Source: Acinetobacter higginsii (GTDB taxonomy: Bacteria; Pseudomonadota; Gammaproteobacteria; Pseudomonadales; Moraxellaceae). Taken from it: 64,000 bases of DNA. The position numbers and the translations under genes are program-made. Every line of letters starts with the position of its first letter. Position 1 is the stretch's first letter. Under the pieces are notes generated by a model, which worked only from the letters and a program-made list of their open reading frames with translations, made no database searches and was not told the origin of the DNA. Location of the stretch: positions 133,032 to 197,031 of the forward strand of contig NZ_KB850071.1 of NCBI RefSeq assembly GCF_000369525.1, read 5' to 3'. This document shows, one piece after another, positions 18,856 through 28,635 of the stretch.

Positions 18856-19200
18856 ATCCTAAATCTCTAACATCAACATCATTATCGCGTGCTTTTCATG
18901 AACTCGTCCTAAACTTCGGAAAATATAGGGATCATTTAAATGTTCGTCTATTCCCCAAAAGGGTAATAGCCAATGCGATAGGACTGAAATAGTAAATTGA
19001 CAAAGCAGGATGCTTTAATTCGGTGCATTTTAGGCGATGCTGTCGGTTTTTCCATCAATGATTTACACAACTTAACTAATCTCCCATCTGTTTAAACTTT
19101 AAAAAGAGCAGTTCGCCCCTATTTCTTAATTAACAGCAGCTCAAACTAACACTATGTATTATTTTCACTGTTGTTTCATGAATTTAAGGAGAAAAACTCG
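18856..19200. other. 345-base intergenic region, no gene supported
   Basis: This gap lies between two divergent genes, so it should hold both promoters. A TTGACA hexamer occurs near 18997, but I find no -10 at a proper distance. AAGGAG at its right end is the ribosome binding site of the PspC-domain gene. No structured RNA or coding frame stands out. Confidence 0.5.
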
Positions 19201-19470
19201 ATGGCCAACTCTGGTTTATATCGCTCAAACCAACAAAGCATGATCGCTGGTGTAATGGGCGGTATTGCGGAACGATTTGGTTGGAACGCAAATTTATTAC
19301 GTCTGATCTTTGTTGTGATCTCACTCATGAGTGCAGCCTTCCCGGGTATTTTGGTGTATCTGATTTTATGGCTGGTCATTCCGAAACAGCAGCAAGCGCG
19401 TATTGATCACGTACAAGGCTATTCACAACCTGTAAAAACAGTGTATGAAGACCAAGGCATAAAACGTTAA
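19201..19470 (+). CDS. PspC-domain membrane protein
   Basis: This 89-residue protein is almost entirely a PspC domain. It has the N-terminal basic segment with G-V-M-G-G-I-A-E-R-F-G-W (residues 16-28), then a long hydrophobic stretch (about 33-60) ending in L-W-L-V-I-P. PspC in enterobacteria senses inner-membrane stress with PspB and PspA, but standalone small PspC proteins are common and no psp genes are nearby. I chose the ATG preceded by AAGGAG at about 10 bases; a longer frame from 19171 lacks support. It is followed by its own terminator. Confidence 0.88.
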   Translation: MANSGLYRSNQQSMIAGVMGGIAERFGWNANLLRLIFVVISLMSAAFPGILVYLILWLVIPKQQQARIDHVQGYSQPVKTVYEDQGIKR

Positions 19471-19491
19471 TTTTCGGTTACCTTTTTGGTC

Positions 19492-19534
19492 GCTACGGTT
19501 GAAATTACCCCTAATCCAACCGTAGCTTTTTTTT
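19492..19534 (+). terminator. intrinsic terminator of the PspC-domain gene
   Basis: GCTACGGTTG/CAACCGTAGC stem followed by eight T residues on the plus strand. Confidence 0.88.
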
Positions 19535-19542
19535 ATCTAAAT

Positions 19543-20643
19543 TCAGACCTGTCGATTCAACTGCTGTTGCAAAGCTGCAATCATATCTGCACGGCTGATC
19601 ATTCCAATCAAGCACTGTTCTTCAACCACAGGAATATAGTTAAACGACTTTTCCACAAAGTAAGGCACCAAATCCTGAATCGGTTGCAAGGGGCTGACTG
19701 TCACAACTTTATGACTCATGATTTGTCGCACATAATGCTGCCACGAATTACGCGGATCTGTTGCTCCCTTGAACCACTCTACCACTTCGTATAAGGCCAA
19801 TGTCCCAACCAAATGCTCTTCCGCATTGACGACTGGCAAACTCATTAAATTCACTGCTTTAAACTTATCTAAAGCCTGATGAATATCATCATGCTCATGC
19901 AGTTTAATCACATCTCGGCTCATAATATCTTGGCAAACGAATGAGTTAATCAAGCGCTCGTTGGCATGCGATTGTGCTTCTAAAATGATTTTTTCTAAAT
20001 CGTACTGACTAATATCCAATAGCTCAGTGTGATGCTCTAAAGCATATTCAATATCTTTTGGTTGAATTGAGACTTTCTGGGTGGGTGTCGGGTCTTTAGA
20101 TCGCTCATTTACATGTGCCGTGATCGGATAATGACGGCCAATCAAACGATTAAAAAACACTGCAAACACAAGCAATAAAATCGAATTAAGCAGAACTGGA
20201 TACAAGATAAAATGAAAACCTAAGCGGTGTACAGCTTCACCTCCTAAAACAGCCGTAATCGCAACTGCGCCACTTGGTGGATGCAAGGAGTCTGTGGTCA
20301 TCATCACAAAAATTGCCAATCCAACAGCAACACTAAAAGCACTGGTCAGATCAGGCAGATATTGCGTACAGGCAACACCAATGAATCCTGCCAGCGTATT
20401 CCCCACAATGACATTCCAAGGCTGCGCCAACGGACTGTTAGGGACTGCAAATAGCAGCACAGAAGATGCACCCATCGGAGCGATATACCACGCATTCATG
20501 CCACCTAGGACATACCAGCTAATCAAGGAGGAAATCGCCAAACCACATAAAGCCCCGAAACCAGAAAGTATCCTCTCTTTTATAGGCAGGACTTTATAAT
20601 TCGGTTTTAGAAAATTTAGCCAGTCTGATTGGGTCAAGCTCAC
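19543..20643 (-). CDS. HPP-family membrane protein with C-terminal CBS pair
   Basis: This 366-residue protein has four or so transmembrane helices in its first 170 residues containing the HPP motif S-L-H-P-P-S-G-A. A linker and two CBS domains follow (about 235-360), ending the second with I-G-M-I-S-R-A-D. HPP proteins are linked to nitrite or other anion transport in plants and cyanobacteria; CBS pairs often sense adenosine nucleotides. The transported solute is unknown here. The start is GTG. It is convergent with the PspC-domain gene and lies 8 bases past that gene's terminator. Confidence 0.88.
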   Translation of the reverse strand: MSLTQSDWLNFLKPNYKVLPIKERILSGFGALCGLAISSLISWYVLGGMNAWYIAPMGASSVLLFAVPNSPLAQPWNVIVGNTLAGFIGVACTQYLPDLTSAFSVAVGLAIFVMMTTDSLHPPSGAVAITAVLGGEAVHRLGFHFILYPVLLNSILLLVFAVFFNRLIGRHYPITAHVNERSKDPTPTQKVSIQPKDIEYALEHHTELLDISQYDLEKIILEAQSHANERLINSFVCQDIMSRDVIKLHEHDDIHQALDKFKAVNLMSLPVVNAEEHLVGTLALYEVVEWFKGATDPRNSWQHYVRQIMSHKVVTVSPLQPIQDLVPYFVEKSFNYIPVVEEQCLIGMISRADMIAALQQQLNRQV

Positions 20644-20754
20644 AATGCACCTTGCTGGATTCGCGTGGTTTTACTCGATGCAGAAGTATACGCCTACTCA
20701 AGCTTAAGGTGTATTTAAATTACAGTTTTAAATCATGATAAAAGCTGTTCAAGC

Positions 20755-21171
20755 TCAATTTAAATATTCTTTTAGCTGCTCCAATCGCTCTGCATATTTT
20801 TGCATCGGGCAGAACTCATACATCGGTGAGCCGATATAGGCCCCAGCATTACGGCACTCTTGATCCACAAAATTTTTCCAGAGCTGCTGCGATTTCATAA
20901 TGTCGTTATATCGTTCAGGCTGCTTATATTGCTTGCTCTGAATTTTAATTTGATCCAGTAATTGTACGATCTGTTTGGTATAGCGTGTTTTAGCCCTTGT
21001 ACTACAGATTTCCACCACGGCATTATTGATGTTACCCAACTTTAATTCTTGAATGGTTTCGTCAACACATTGGCTATAGGGATCAGTGGTTTTATCCTGT
21101 GCTTTAGCAAAAGCATGAGCGCTCAAACACGTCATTGCAAACACTACAACGGTGAACATTAATTTAGTCAT
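20755..21171 (-). CDS. LprI/DUF1311-like periplasmic protein
   Basis: This 138-residue exported protein has a signal peptide cleaved near residue 22 (A-H-A-F-A). The mature part carries four cysteines and a late segment, L-W-K-N-F-V-D-Q-E-C, then G-S-P-M-Y-E-F-C-P and R-L-E-Q-L-K, matching the pattern of the LprI (DUF1311) family, whose members inhibit lysozyme in mycobacteria. A role in lysozyme resistance is only inferred by family. It is monocistronic, transcribed from the side of the DNA-repair pair, with 132 bases between. Confidence 0.75.
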   Translation of the reverse strand: MTKLMFTVVVFAMTCLSAHAFAKAQDKTTDPYSQCVDETIQELKLGNINNAVVEICSTRAKTRYTKQIVQLLDQIKIQSKQYKQPERYNDIMKSQQLWKNFVDQECRNAGAYIGSPMYEFCPMQKYAERLEQLKEYLN

Positions 21172-21303
21172 GGATCTGCTCTTTTGTTGTTCTCATATTT
21201 TTTAATCATAATCAAAAAATCACGCCCATACTGATTTTTATTCTCCTATCTTCTACGAATATTGGTCACCATGACATCCATTTTTCAAACAACAGACATC
21301 ACC

Positions 21304-22095
21304 TCAAATGAATTTTTCATTCAGATAACGCCAATAACGTTTCGGCAAATATTGCACATGTAATTTGATATTTTGACGGGCTTTAATATTGATACTATTA
21401 AAATAATCTTTCCAAAGCTGATCGTATAAAACTTCCTGCTCATCAAGCTGCAACTGGAAGTTTTGGCTACCGCCATTTTGAATATTGCGATCGATCTCAT
21501 TTGCATCCATATAGACTTCATGAACATCGTTCAAATCATAATAAAGTCCATATTTGCGCTGTTCATCATAAATCAACCAACGCTGATCCTGATAACGGCG
21601 TCTAAAATGCGGTTGTATCAAAGGCAATACATTAAAATCGGGACGAACTAAACTTAAAAATAGCCCATCCTTGGTTTTCTTAAACCGTACAAAAGCCTCC
21701 ATCCGATGCTTTTCACGTCCTACTTTTTTGGTCCATTGAGAAATGGCCAACACACTCGGATGTAAATAATCTTTTTCTATAGAATGCTGCTGTTGAAAGA
21801 CATAAATACAGTAATTAAATACATGCTGGTAGGCATCAAGTGACTCAGATAGAGAAGCAAAATAAATCTGCTTCAATGCTGCTTTAGACAGTTTTTGTTG
21901 TAAAGCAGACCAAACCCGCTGTGCATGTTGCTCATGACTAGGAACCTCAATGACTTCAGAAAACAAGCCATGTTGTGCTCCATCCAATAAACTGAGCTGA
22001 ACCTGAAACTCTTTAAACTGAAAGGCACGAAATACGCAGCTCAATAAGCCTGCCATTGAACCATCAAAATAATAGCTCAGTTGCTCATTCGACAT
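21304..22095 (-). CDS. DUF4130/TIGR03915-type DNA repair-associated protein
   Basis: This 263-residue protein matches the family that is always paired with a radical-SAM DNA repair/modification protein. The N-terminus Y-Y-F-D-G-S-M-A-G-L-L-S-C-V-F-R-A-F is characteristic, and the middle has R-E-K-H-R-M-E-A-F-V-R-F and a G-L-Y-Y-D-L pattern. I choose the ATG one base past the upstream stop codon; a TTG two codons earlier overlaps the upstream gene. No catalytic function is established. Tight coupling with the radical-SAM gene upstream strongly suggests a shared pathway or complex. Confidence 0.85.
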   Translation of the reverse strand: MSNEQLSYYFDGSMAGLLSCVFRAFQFKEFQVQLSLLDGAQHGLFSEVIEVPSHEQHAQRVWSALQQKLSKAALKQIYFASLSESLDAYQHVFNYCIYVFQQQHSIEKDYLHPSVLAISQWTKKVGREKHRMEAFVRFKKTKDGLFLSLVRPDFNVLPLIQPHFRRRYQDQRWLIYDEQRKYGLYYDLNDVHEVYMDANEIDRNIQNGGSQNFQLQLDEQEVLYDQLWKDYFNSINIKARQNIKLHVQYLPKRYWRYLNEKFI

Positions 22096-22097
22096 TG

Positions 22098-23360
22098 TCA
22101 AAACCCTAAACTCAACTGAGGTGAAAGCGGCTTGATATATTTAGATGAGCCTTGGGTCAAAATCTGCTGACGAATAAAACCAGCTGAAAATTCTTTCTGA
22201 AAGCGAGCACTGTCTTCACAACGAATGAAATACTGTGCACGTGAATAGGCCACACCTAACTGCTTTAATAAATCGACATGAATTTTGCCAAAACGACGCG
22301 CCTGTACAATTTTCTTGGCTGATTTCACCCCAATGCCAGGCACACGTAAAATCATAAGGTAATCAGCTCGATTTAAATCCACAGGAAAATGCTCTGGATG
22401 CCGCAATGCCCAACTGAGTTTCGGGTCAACATCCAGATCCAAATGTGGGAATCGGTCATTCACAATTTCATTGACCTGAAAACCATAAAAACGCATCAAC
22501 CAATCACTTTGATAAAGCCGATTTTCTCGTAGCAACGGTGGTGCAGAGCCAACCGCAGGCAAATAATTATTCTCGGTATTAATCGGAATATAGCCTGAGA
22601 AATAGACCCGTTTTAATTTAAATTCTTTGTAATGTCGATCTGCCATAAACAGCACATCTTGATCCGTTTCCTGATGCGCTCCCACCACCATCTGCGTAGT
22701 CTGCCCTGCGGGGACATATTTCGGCACATGCTTGATAATCTGACGTTCATCTTTAAGCTGAATCAAGCGATCTCGAACCAGCCCCAAATCTTTTTGTACT
22801 TCTTGATGCGACTTTTCAGGCGCAAAGGCTTTTAAACCGACCTCGGTTGGCATTTCCAGATTGATGCTCATTCGGTCGGCATACAGACCCGCTTCATGAA
22901 TCAATTCAGGTGAAGCTCCCGGAATGGTTTTAAGATGGATATAGCCATTAAAATTTTCTTCTAAGCGTAGTTTCTTCACCACCTGCAGCATGCGCTCCAT
23001 GGTGTGGTCGGCTGACTTGAAAATACCTGAGCTGAGAAACAGCCCTTCAATATAATTACGTCGATAGAAATTAATGGTCAGGTCAACCACTTCCTGTACC
23101 GTAAATGCAGCTCTTTTCACATCATTGGAACGGCGTGACACACAATAGGCGCAATCAAAAATACAGACATTACTGAACAGGATTTTCAGCAGAGAAACAC
23201 AGCGTCCATCTTCGGTATAGCTATGGCAAATCCCTGCCCGACTCGCGTCGCCTAGACCTTTGTCTTTATTTTTACGGTCACTACCACTGGAGGAACAGGA
23301 CACATCATATTTGGCAGCGTCCGCTAAAATTTGCAGCTTTTCACGAATGCGATCAGACAT
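22098..23360 (-). CDS. putative DNA modification/repair radical SAM protein (TIGR03916 type)
   Basis: This 420-residue protein has the radical-SAM cluster motif C-x3-C-x2-C at Cys66, Cys70 and Cys73, followed by a TIM-barrel-like body. A C-terminal helix-hairpin-helix (about residues 335-370, V-P-G-I-G-V-K-S-A-K-K-I) suggests DNA binding. The family has been annotated as DNA modification or repair by its partner gene and HhH domain, without a proven substrate. It is the first gene of a two-gene operon, divergent from glyQ across 294 bases. Confidence 0.9.
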   Translation of the reverse strand: MSDRIREKLQILADAAKYDVSCSSSGSDRKNKDKGLGDASRAGICHSYTEDGRCVSLLKILFSNVCIFDCAYCVSRRSNDVKRAAFTVQEVVDLTINFYRRNYIEGLFLSSGIFKSADHTMERMLQVVKKLRLEENFNGYIHLKTIPGASPELIHEAGLYADRMSINLEMPTEVGLKAFAPEKSHQEVQKDLGLVRDRLIQLKDERQIIKHVPKYVPAGQTTQMVVGAHQETDQDVLFMADRHYKEFKLKRVYFSGYIPINTENNYLPAVGSAPPLLRENRLYQSDWLMRFYGFQVNEIVNDRFPHLDLDVDPKLSWALRHPEHFPVDLNRADYLMILRVPGIGVKSAKKIVQARRFGKIHVDLLKQLGVAYSRAQYFIRCEDSARFQKEFSAGFIRQQILTQGSSKYIKPLSPQLSLGF

Positions 23361-23589
23361 TTCAAACGACCTGAGGAGAACAGAGAATATCGTTTTAAAA
23401 TTAGCATTTCAAAGTTGTGAAATTAAGAGCATGTGAGATGCAATACGTCATGAGCTGACGTGAGGATTGTTCACTTTAAATCCAGACGGTTCATTTCAAC
23501 GTTATTTAATCGATCTATACATATAATTAAGAAGAGCCGCTCTATTTTTTATTTCTGATCAGAACTTGCTGGCGAAGTGCTAGAAGCCT

Positions 23590-23618
23590 TTGCCACTCCT
23601 CTACAAAATCCTTATACT
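23590..23618 (+). promoter_or_regulatory. sigma70-type promoter of glyQS
   Basis: TTGCCA and TATACT are separated by exactly 17 bases, 36 bases upstream of the glyQ start. No T-box or attenuator is seen in the short leader. Confidence 0.75.
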
Positions 23619-23654
23619 TAACCACAATTTTTGTTTGATTCCAGTGGATGCACC

Positions 23655-24644
23655 ATGAGTCGTGCTATATCGCATATTGATACATTTCAGGGCTTAATTC
23701 TTGCCCTACAAAACTATTGGGCGGAGCAAGGCTGCGTCGTATTACAACCATATGATATGGAAATGGGCGCAGGTACTTTCCACACTGCAACCTTCTTACG
23801 TGCATTGGGGCCAGAAACTTGGAACGCGGCTTATGTTCAACCATCACGTCGTCCGAAAGACGGTCGTTATGGTGAAAACCCGAACCGTTTACAACACTAC
23901 TATCAGTTCCAAGTGGTACTTAAGCCAAACCCAGACAATATCCAGCAGCTTTATCTCGATTCGTTAAAAGCGATCGGCATTGATACCCTAACTCACGACA
24001 TTCGTTTCGTAGAAGACAACTGGGAATCTCCAACCCTTGGGGCTTGGGGCTTAGGTTGGGAAGTTTGGTTAAATGGTATGGAAGTGACTCAGTTCACTTA
24101 CTTCCAGCAAGTTGGTGGTATTGAATGTTACCCAGTAACAGGTGAAATCACTTACGGCTTAGAACGTCTTGCGATGTACCTTCAAGGTGTAGACTCAGTT
24201 TACGATCTGGTTTGGACCAAAGGTCAATTCGGTACCGTAACCTATGGTGATGTATTCCATCAAAACGAAGTTGAGCAATCGACCTATAACTTTGAATACG
24301 CGCCAGTCGACAAAATGTTTGAATTGTTTGACTTCTATGAAGCAGAAGCGTCTCGTTTAATCGAAGCTGAATTGCCACTTCCTGCTTACGAGCAAGTGAT
24401 CAAAGCATCACATTGCTTTAACTTGTTGGATGCACGTGGTGCAATTTCGGTAACTGAACGTCAACGTTATATTTTACGTGTCCGTACTTTGGCGCGTTCA
24501 ATTGCACAAAGTTATGTGGCTGCCCGCGCGAAACTTGGTTTCCCAATGGCAGAACCACATTTGCGTGATGAAGTATTGGCTCAACTTAAAGCACAAGTTG
24601 AAGCAGAAGCAGCCCAAGCTGAAAAAGCGAAGGAGAATAAATAA
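23655..24644 (+). CDS. glyQ: GlyQ, glycine-tRNA ligase alpha subunit
   Basis: This 329-residue alpha subunit of the heterotetrameric bacterial glycyl-tRNA synthetase holds the class II catalytic core. The family opening [17 protein letters not shown] follows immediately, and [15 protein letters not shown] and the [17 protein letters not shown] motif 2 region are intact. I start at the ATG giving Met-Ser-Arg-Ala-Ile; the frame extends eight codons upstream without family support. It overlaps glyS by one base (TAATG). The C-terminus has a Glu/Ala/Lys-rich tail. Confidence 0.95.
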   Translation: MSRAISHIDTFQGLILALQNYWAEQGCVVLQPYDMEMGAGTFHTATFLRALGPETWNAAYVQPSRRPKDGRYGENPNRLQHYYQFQVVLKPNPDNIQQLYLDSLKAIGIDTLTHDIRFVEDNWESPTLGAWGLGWEVWLNGMEVTQFTYFQQVGGIECYPVTGEITYGLERLAMYLQGVDSVYDLVWTKGQFGTVTYGDVFHQNEVEQSTYNFEYAPVDKMFELFDFYEAEASRLIEAELPLPAYEQVIKASHCFNLLDARGAISVTERQRYILRVRTLARSIAQSYVAARAKLGFPMAEPHLRDEVLAQLKAQVEAEAAQAEKAKENK

Positions 24645-26713
24645 TGACTAAGCATACAGTTTTATTCGAACTTGGCTGTGAAGAACTTCCACCAAAAAGC
24701 TTAAAAACTTTGCGTGATGCACTTAAAGCAGAAACGGAAAAAGGCCTAAAAGATGCGGGCTTAAACTTCGCTGCTATCGAAGCCTATGCTGCTCCACGTC
24801 GTTTAGCATTGAAAATTGTTGATATCGATGCTGCTCAAGCGGACACGCAAAAACGTTTTGATGGCCCTGCTGTACAAGCGGCTTATGATGCTGAAGGTAA
24901 AGCAACTAAAGCACTTGAAGGCTTTATGCGTGGTCAAGGCATCACGGTTGACCAACTTTCGACGTTCCAAGCAGGTAAAGTTGAAAAAGTTTGCTTCTTG
25001 AAAGATGTCAAAGGCCAAAGCCTTGATGCTTTACTGCCACAAATTTTACAAACTGCATTGGATAACTTGCCAATCGCAAAACGTATGCGTTCAGCAGCAA
25101 GCCGTACTGAATTCGTGCGTCCAGTAAAATGGGTGGTATTGCTGAAAGATGATCAAGTGGTTGAAGCAACCATTCAAGATCATAAAGCAGGTAATGTGAC
25201 TTATGGTCATCGTTTCCATGCACCTGAAGCCGTGACTTTGACGCATGCAAATGACTACTTGGCAACTTTAGAAAAAGCGTACGTGGTTGCGAATTTCGAA
25301 AAGCGTCAAGCGACCATTCAAGCACAAGTCAAAACATTGGCAGATGAAGTCAATGCGACTGCAATTGTGCCAGCAGACTTGCTTGATGAAGTGACAAGTC
25401 TGGTTGAATGGCCTGTTGCTTTACGTGCAACTTTTGAAGAGCGTTATTTAGCTGTTCCTCAAGAAGCTTTGATTACCACCATGCAGGATAACCAGAAGTA
25501 TTTCTGTTTAATCAATGCAGAAGGTAAATTACAGCCTTACTTCATTACCATTTCAAATATTGAGTCGAAAGATCCGATTCAAATTATTGAAGGGAATGAG
25601 AAAGTTGTACGTCCACGTTTGTCTGATGCGGAATTCTTCTTCTTACAAGACCAAAAGCAACCACTTGCGTCTCGTAAAGAAAAATTAGCTAACATGGTAT
25701 TCCAAGCGCAATTGGGCACACTTTGGGATAAATCAGAACGTATTGCTAAATTAGCGGTGGCATTGTCTCCAATTACGGGGGCAAATGTTGCTGATGCTGA
25801 GAAAGCTGCGTTACTTGCGAAATGTGACTTAACCTCTGAACTTGTGGGTGAATTCCCAGAACTTCAAGGGATTGCAGGCACGTACTATGCGCGCCTTGAA
25901 GGTGAAAATAACGAAGTTGCCAAAGCTTTAGGTGAACAGTATTTACCTAAATTTGCTGGTGATGTATTGCCGCAAACCAAGACGGGTACAACCATTGCCC
26001 TTGCGGATCGTTTAGATACGCTAGTAGGTATTTTCGGTATTGGTCAAGCACCAACAGGTTCTAAAGATCCATTTGCATTACGTCGTTCTGCAATCGGTAT
26101 CTTGCGTTTAATCATCGAAAATGAACTTGATGTGACCATCGAAGAGCTGGTGAATTTTGCCTTGCAAGGTTATGGCGACGTTGTTAAAGATCACGATAAA
26201 ACCCGTGCGGATGCTGTTGCATTCCTTGAAGGTCGCTACCGTGCCAAGTATGAAGACCAAGGCGTTGCGGTTGATGTGATTCAAGCGGTTCAAGCACTTG
26301 CACCAAAATCTCCTCTTGATTTTGACAAGCGTGTGACTGCGGTCAATCATTTCCGTACCTTACCAGAAGCAGCTGCATTGGCTGCGGCAAATAAACGTGT
26401 TGCCAATATTCTTGCTAAAGAAGCGACACCGGAAGGTGCTGTGGTTGAAGCAAATCTGGTTGAAGCTGCTGAAAAAGCACTTTATGCAGAATTGTCTACC
26501 CTCACGCCTGTGGTTCAGCCTTTACTTGCTGCGCGTAACTACACAGAAGCGTTGTCTAAGCTTGCTGCGCTTCGTGCACCAATTGATGCCTTCTTTGAAG
26601 GTGTAATGGTCATGGCAGATGATGCTGAATTAAAAGCCAACCGTTTACGTTTACTCGCTCAGTTGCGTGATTTGTTCACGGCAATTGCAGATGTAAGTGT
26701 GTTGCAGGGTTAA
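24644..26713 (+). CDS. glyS: GlyS, glycine-tRNA ligase beta subunit
   Basis: This 689-residue beta subunit binds the tRNA and is needed for aminoacylation by the alpha2-beta2 enzyme. The opening F-E-L-G-C-E-E-L-P and the H-R-F-H and S-D-A-E-F-F motifs are present, with an HD-like domain in the middle and an anticodon-binding C-terminal region containing D-P-F-A-L-R-R. It is translationally coupled to glyQ. The length is standard and the frame is intact. A terminator follows 27 bases after the stop. Confidence 0.95.
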   Translation: MTKHTVLFELGCEELPPKSLKTLRDALKAETEKGLKDAGLNFAAIEAYAAPRRLALKIVDIDAAQADTQKRFDGPAVQAAYDAEGKATKALEGFMRGQGITVDQLSTFQAGKVEKVCFLKDVKGQSLDALLPQILQTALDNLPIAKRMRSAASRTEFVRPVKWVVLLKDDQVVEATIQDHKAGNVTYGHRFHAPEAVTLTHANDYLATLEKAYVVANFEKRQATIQAQVKTLADEVNATAIVPADLLDEVTSLVEWPVALRATFEERYLAVPQEALITTMQDNQKYFCLINAEGKLQPYFITISNIESKDPIQIIEGNEKVVRPRLSDAEFFFLQDQKQPLASRKEKLANMVFQAQLGTLWDKSERIAKLAVALSPITGANVADAEKAALLAKCDLTSELVGEFPELQGIAGTYYARLEGENNEVAKALGEQYLPKFAGDVLPQTKTGTTIALADRLDTLVGIFGIGQAPTGSKDPFALRRSAIGILRLIIENELDVTIEELVNFALQGYGDVVKDHDKTRADAVAFLEGRYRAKYEDQGVAVDVIQAVQALAPKSPLDFDKRVTAVNHFRTLPEAAALAAANKRVANILAKEATPEGAVVEANLVEAAEKALYAELSTLTPVVQPLLAARNYTEALSKLAALRAPIDAFFEGVMVMADDAELKANRLRLLAQLRDLFTAIADVSVLQG

Positions 26714-26739
26714 CTATTTATAATACTTGATCTTTTAAA

Positions 26740-26769
26740 TAAACCCCGCTATAAAATAGTGGGGTTTAT
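26740..26769 (+). terminator. intrinsic terminator of glyQS
   Basis: AAACCCCGCTA/TAGTGGGGTTT hairpin (one G-T pair) with a short T stretch after it. It separates glyQS from the AT-rich HEPN gene that starts 15 bases later. Confidence 0.82.
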
Positions 26770-26783
26770 TTCACAAGCTATTC

Positions 26784-28070
26784 ATGATTTCAAATAAAGA
26801 TATTCAAAACTGTTTAGAAAATAATTTTACGTTCGATGTCTTGAATGGTAATCTTAAGAATGCCAAGAATAATTATTCTTGTACAGGGAGAATTACCCAA
26901 AAAAATGGGAAAATCAATTTTTACGGTATTTGTAATCAACAGACTAATTTTGAAAATATTTTCAATCAGAATAACGGGTTATCTGGAGAGTTAGTTGATG
27001 ATGATGAATACTATAATCTACAAGTGAGCAATATAACTGGTTCATTTCACAGTTCTCATATATCCCCCTCGTTCGTTTACTATGGTACTTCTGGTTGCAG
27101 CATAGATGCTGAGCTATCAGCTCTAGAATATTCCGGTATATCTAAATCCTCAATAAATACTTTCAATTTCTACTATAAAAACCCAATTAATTTAGAAGTA
27201 AATCATGGATATCCATTAAAAATAAATTTAATAAACTTTATTTCTATAGAAATAAAAAATATAGATAGTAAACATGGACTTATATCCATCAACTCATCTA
27301 AAAATTTTTCCTATGAAGATGCCAAGAATATACTTAAAGGTCTAACCATCTTATTTAGCGAAAATTTATTTTCTTTTGTTGTAAGAACCTCAATAGAAAA
27401 TGATAGAAAAGTTATTCAAATAAAATCTACTAGTAACAAAGAAAGCACTTTTTTCCCTGCCCCAATCCCTCTAAAGACAAAAAAAGACTTACCTAATCTA
27501 ATACGTTTTCTAAATAATCAAATAATTTTAAGCCATAAAGAACAGAATTTCTTCTTCAACTTATACTCAAGTATATATAAACTTAGGGATGCATATCTTG
27601 ACATCCAAGCTTTAAATGTTTGTGTCTGTATCGAAAGTATCTTAAAAAAATATTATGCAAAAAGTATTAAAGTTCCTGAGAAGCTTCTAAATAGAATTAC
27701 AAAAGCTAAGGCTGAATTAAATCGTGTAAAATCTCATTTTGATGAAACAACTTTATCCGACCTAAATTACTCTCTAGATTTAAAACTCAAACCTTCGCCC
27801 AAACAAATATTAAAGTCAGTAGAATATTTAGATAGTAAATTTGAGATATCTTGGACAAAAGTTAGAAACTCAACAGCACATGGAGTAAGTCTAAGTGCAG
27901 AAAATCAAGTAAAACTACAAATTTCTCTTGATCACTTTTACACTTGTATAGAATTGTTTTATAAATTATGGCTTATACATATTGGTTATTCAGGAGATTT
28001 TTATCAATATTCAATAAAAGATTGGCCGAGAAAAAATCACAGAAATTTATTTGAAATGATCCATAAGTAA
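26784..28070 (+). CDS. ApeA-like protein with C-terminal HEPN ribonuclease domain (candidate anti-phage gene)
   Basis: This 428-residue protein is strongly AT-rich, unlike glyS before it or the genes after it. The first 240 or so residues look beta-rich and fit an ApeA N-terminal-domain-like module. From about residue 255 it turns helical, and R361-N-S-T-A-H366 gives the R-x4-H signature of HEPN ribonucleases, in the setting W-x-x-V-R-N-S-x-A-H-G usual for Apea-like HEPN. ApeA proteins have been reported as abortive-infection defence genes in Escherichia coli. The ribosome binding site is weak. There is no partner gene, inverted repeat or integrase nearby. The fold assignment rests on motif reading only. 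Confidence 0.65.
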   Translation: MISNKDIQNCLENNFTFDVLNGNLKNAKNNYSCTGRITQKNGKINFYGICNQQTNFENIFNQNNGLSGELVDDDEYYNLQVSNITGSFHSSHISPSFVYYGTSGCSIDAELSALEYSGISKSSINTFNFYYKNPINLEVNHGYPLKINLINFISIEIKNIDSKHGLISINSSKNFSYEDAKNILKGLTILFSENLFSFVVRTSIENDRKVIQIKSTSNKESTFFPAPIPLKTKKDLPNLIRFLNNQIILSHKEQNFFFNLYSSIYKLRDAYLDIQALNVCVCIESILKKYYAKSIKVPEKLLNRITKAKAELNRVKSHFDETTLSDLNYSLDLKLKPSPKQILKSVEYLDSKFEISWTKVRNSTAHGVSLSAENQVKLQISLDHFYTCIELFYKLWLIHIGYSGDFYQYSIKDWPRKNHRNLFEMIHK

Positions 28071-28114
28071 GCTTAAAAGATAACAGCAATTACATTTTTA
28101 TACGTACTTATACT

Positions 28115-28143
28115 TTGAGTTAGATCACAGTCTGCGATATAAA
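28115..28143 (+). promoter_or_regulatory. promoter of the first LEA-like gene, with inverted repeat over the start region
   Basis: TTGAGT and TATAAA are separated by 17 bases, 38 bases before the ATG. A 7-base inverted repeat, GCGATAT (28134-28140) and ATATCGC (28159-28165), brackets the expected transcript start, so it may be an operator. Confidence 0.65.
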
Positions 28144-28180
28144 ATCTCGATTGCGACAATATCGCGGAAAGGACAAAAAG

Positions 28181-28603
28181 ATGATGAATAAAGTACAACT
28201 ATTATGTGTTACGACGGCACTGATTGCATCGTCTTCGCTTTGGGCAGCAGACACAACTAGCACCACAAGCAATGCTTCTAATGCTGTGCCTGAAAAAGCC
28301 ATGCCCTATGGTGACAATCCAAGCCTAGGTCGTATCTTGTTATATAAAACAGGTAAAGGCATGCAGAATTTGGGCGACTCAATCCAAGGCGCATCTGATA
28401 ACACCTCACAAAAGATCAGTGAAAGATGGCAAGACACCAAGAAATATACGGAAGAACAATCTGAAGTTGTTCAAGCACAAACTGAAAAAGCCAAACAATA
28501 CACAGCCAAGAAATGGCAAGACACCAAAGATGCGGTGGTGGGCACCAATGAAGGCAATGTCCCGATCGAGCGTGCTGAACTGAGTCAGTCTTCAAAAAAT
28601 TAA
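28181..28603 (+). CDS. exported LEA-like amphipathic helical protein
   Basis: This 140-residue protein (or 139, from the next ATG) has a signal peptide ending near S-L-W-A-A-D. After a short Ser/Thr/Asn-rich part, residues 60-125 form a charged helical run with two copies of W-Q-D-T-K about 29 residues apart. That periodic pattern resembles group 3 LEA or CsbD-like stress proteins. It is likely periplasmic. GGAAAGG lies 10 or so bases before the start. The function is not known; membrane or protein protection under stress is an inference. A similar exported protein is encoded at 31680. Confidence 0.75.
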   Translation: MMNKVQLLCVTTALIASSSLWAADTTSTTSNASNAVPEKAMPYGDNPSLGRILLYKTGKGMQNLGDSIQGASDNTSQKISERWQDTKKYTEEQSEVVQAQTEKAKQYTAKKWQDTKDAVVGTNEGNVPIERAELSQSSKN

Positions 28604-28607
28604 ACCC

Positions 28608-28635
28608 AAAAACCTCTACACCGTAGAGGTTTTTT
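28608..28635 (+). terminator. intrinsic terminator of the first LEA-like gene
   Basis: A CCTCTAC/GTAGAGG hairpin followed by a T-run, just after the stop codon. Confidence 0.87.

Noticed and set aside
26714..28180. HEPN gene as part of a mobile element or two-gene toxin-antitoxin pair
   Set aside because: No MNT-type nucleotidyltransferase partner, integrase, target-site duplication or inverted repeat borders it; the RlaP-like gene is nearly 20 kb away.
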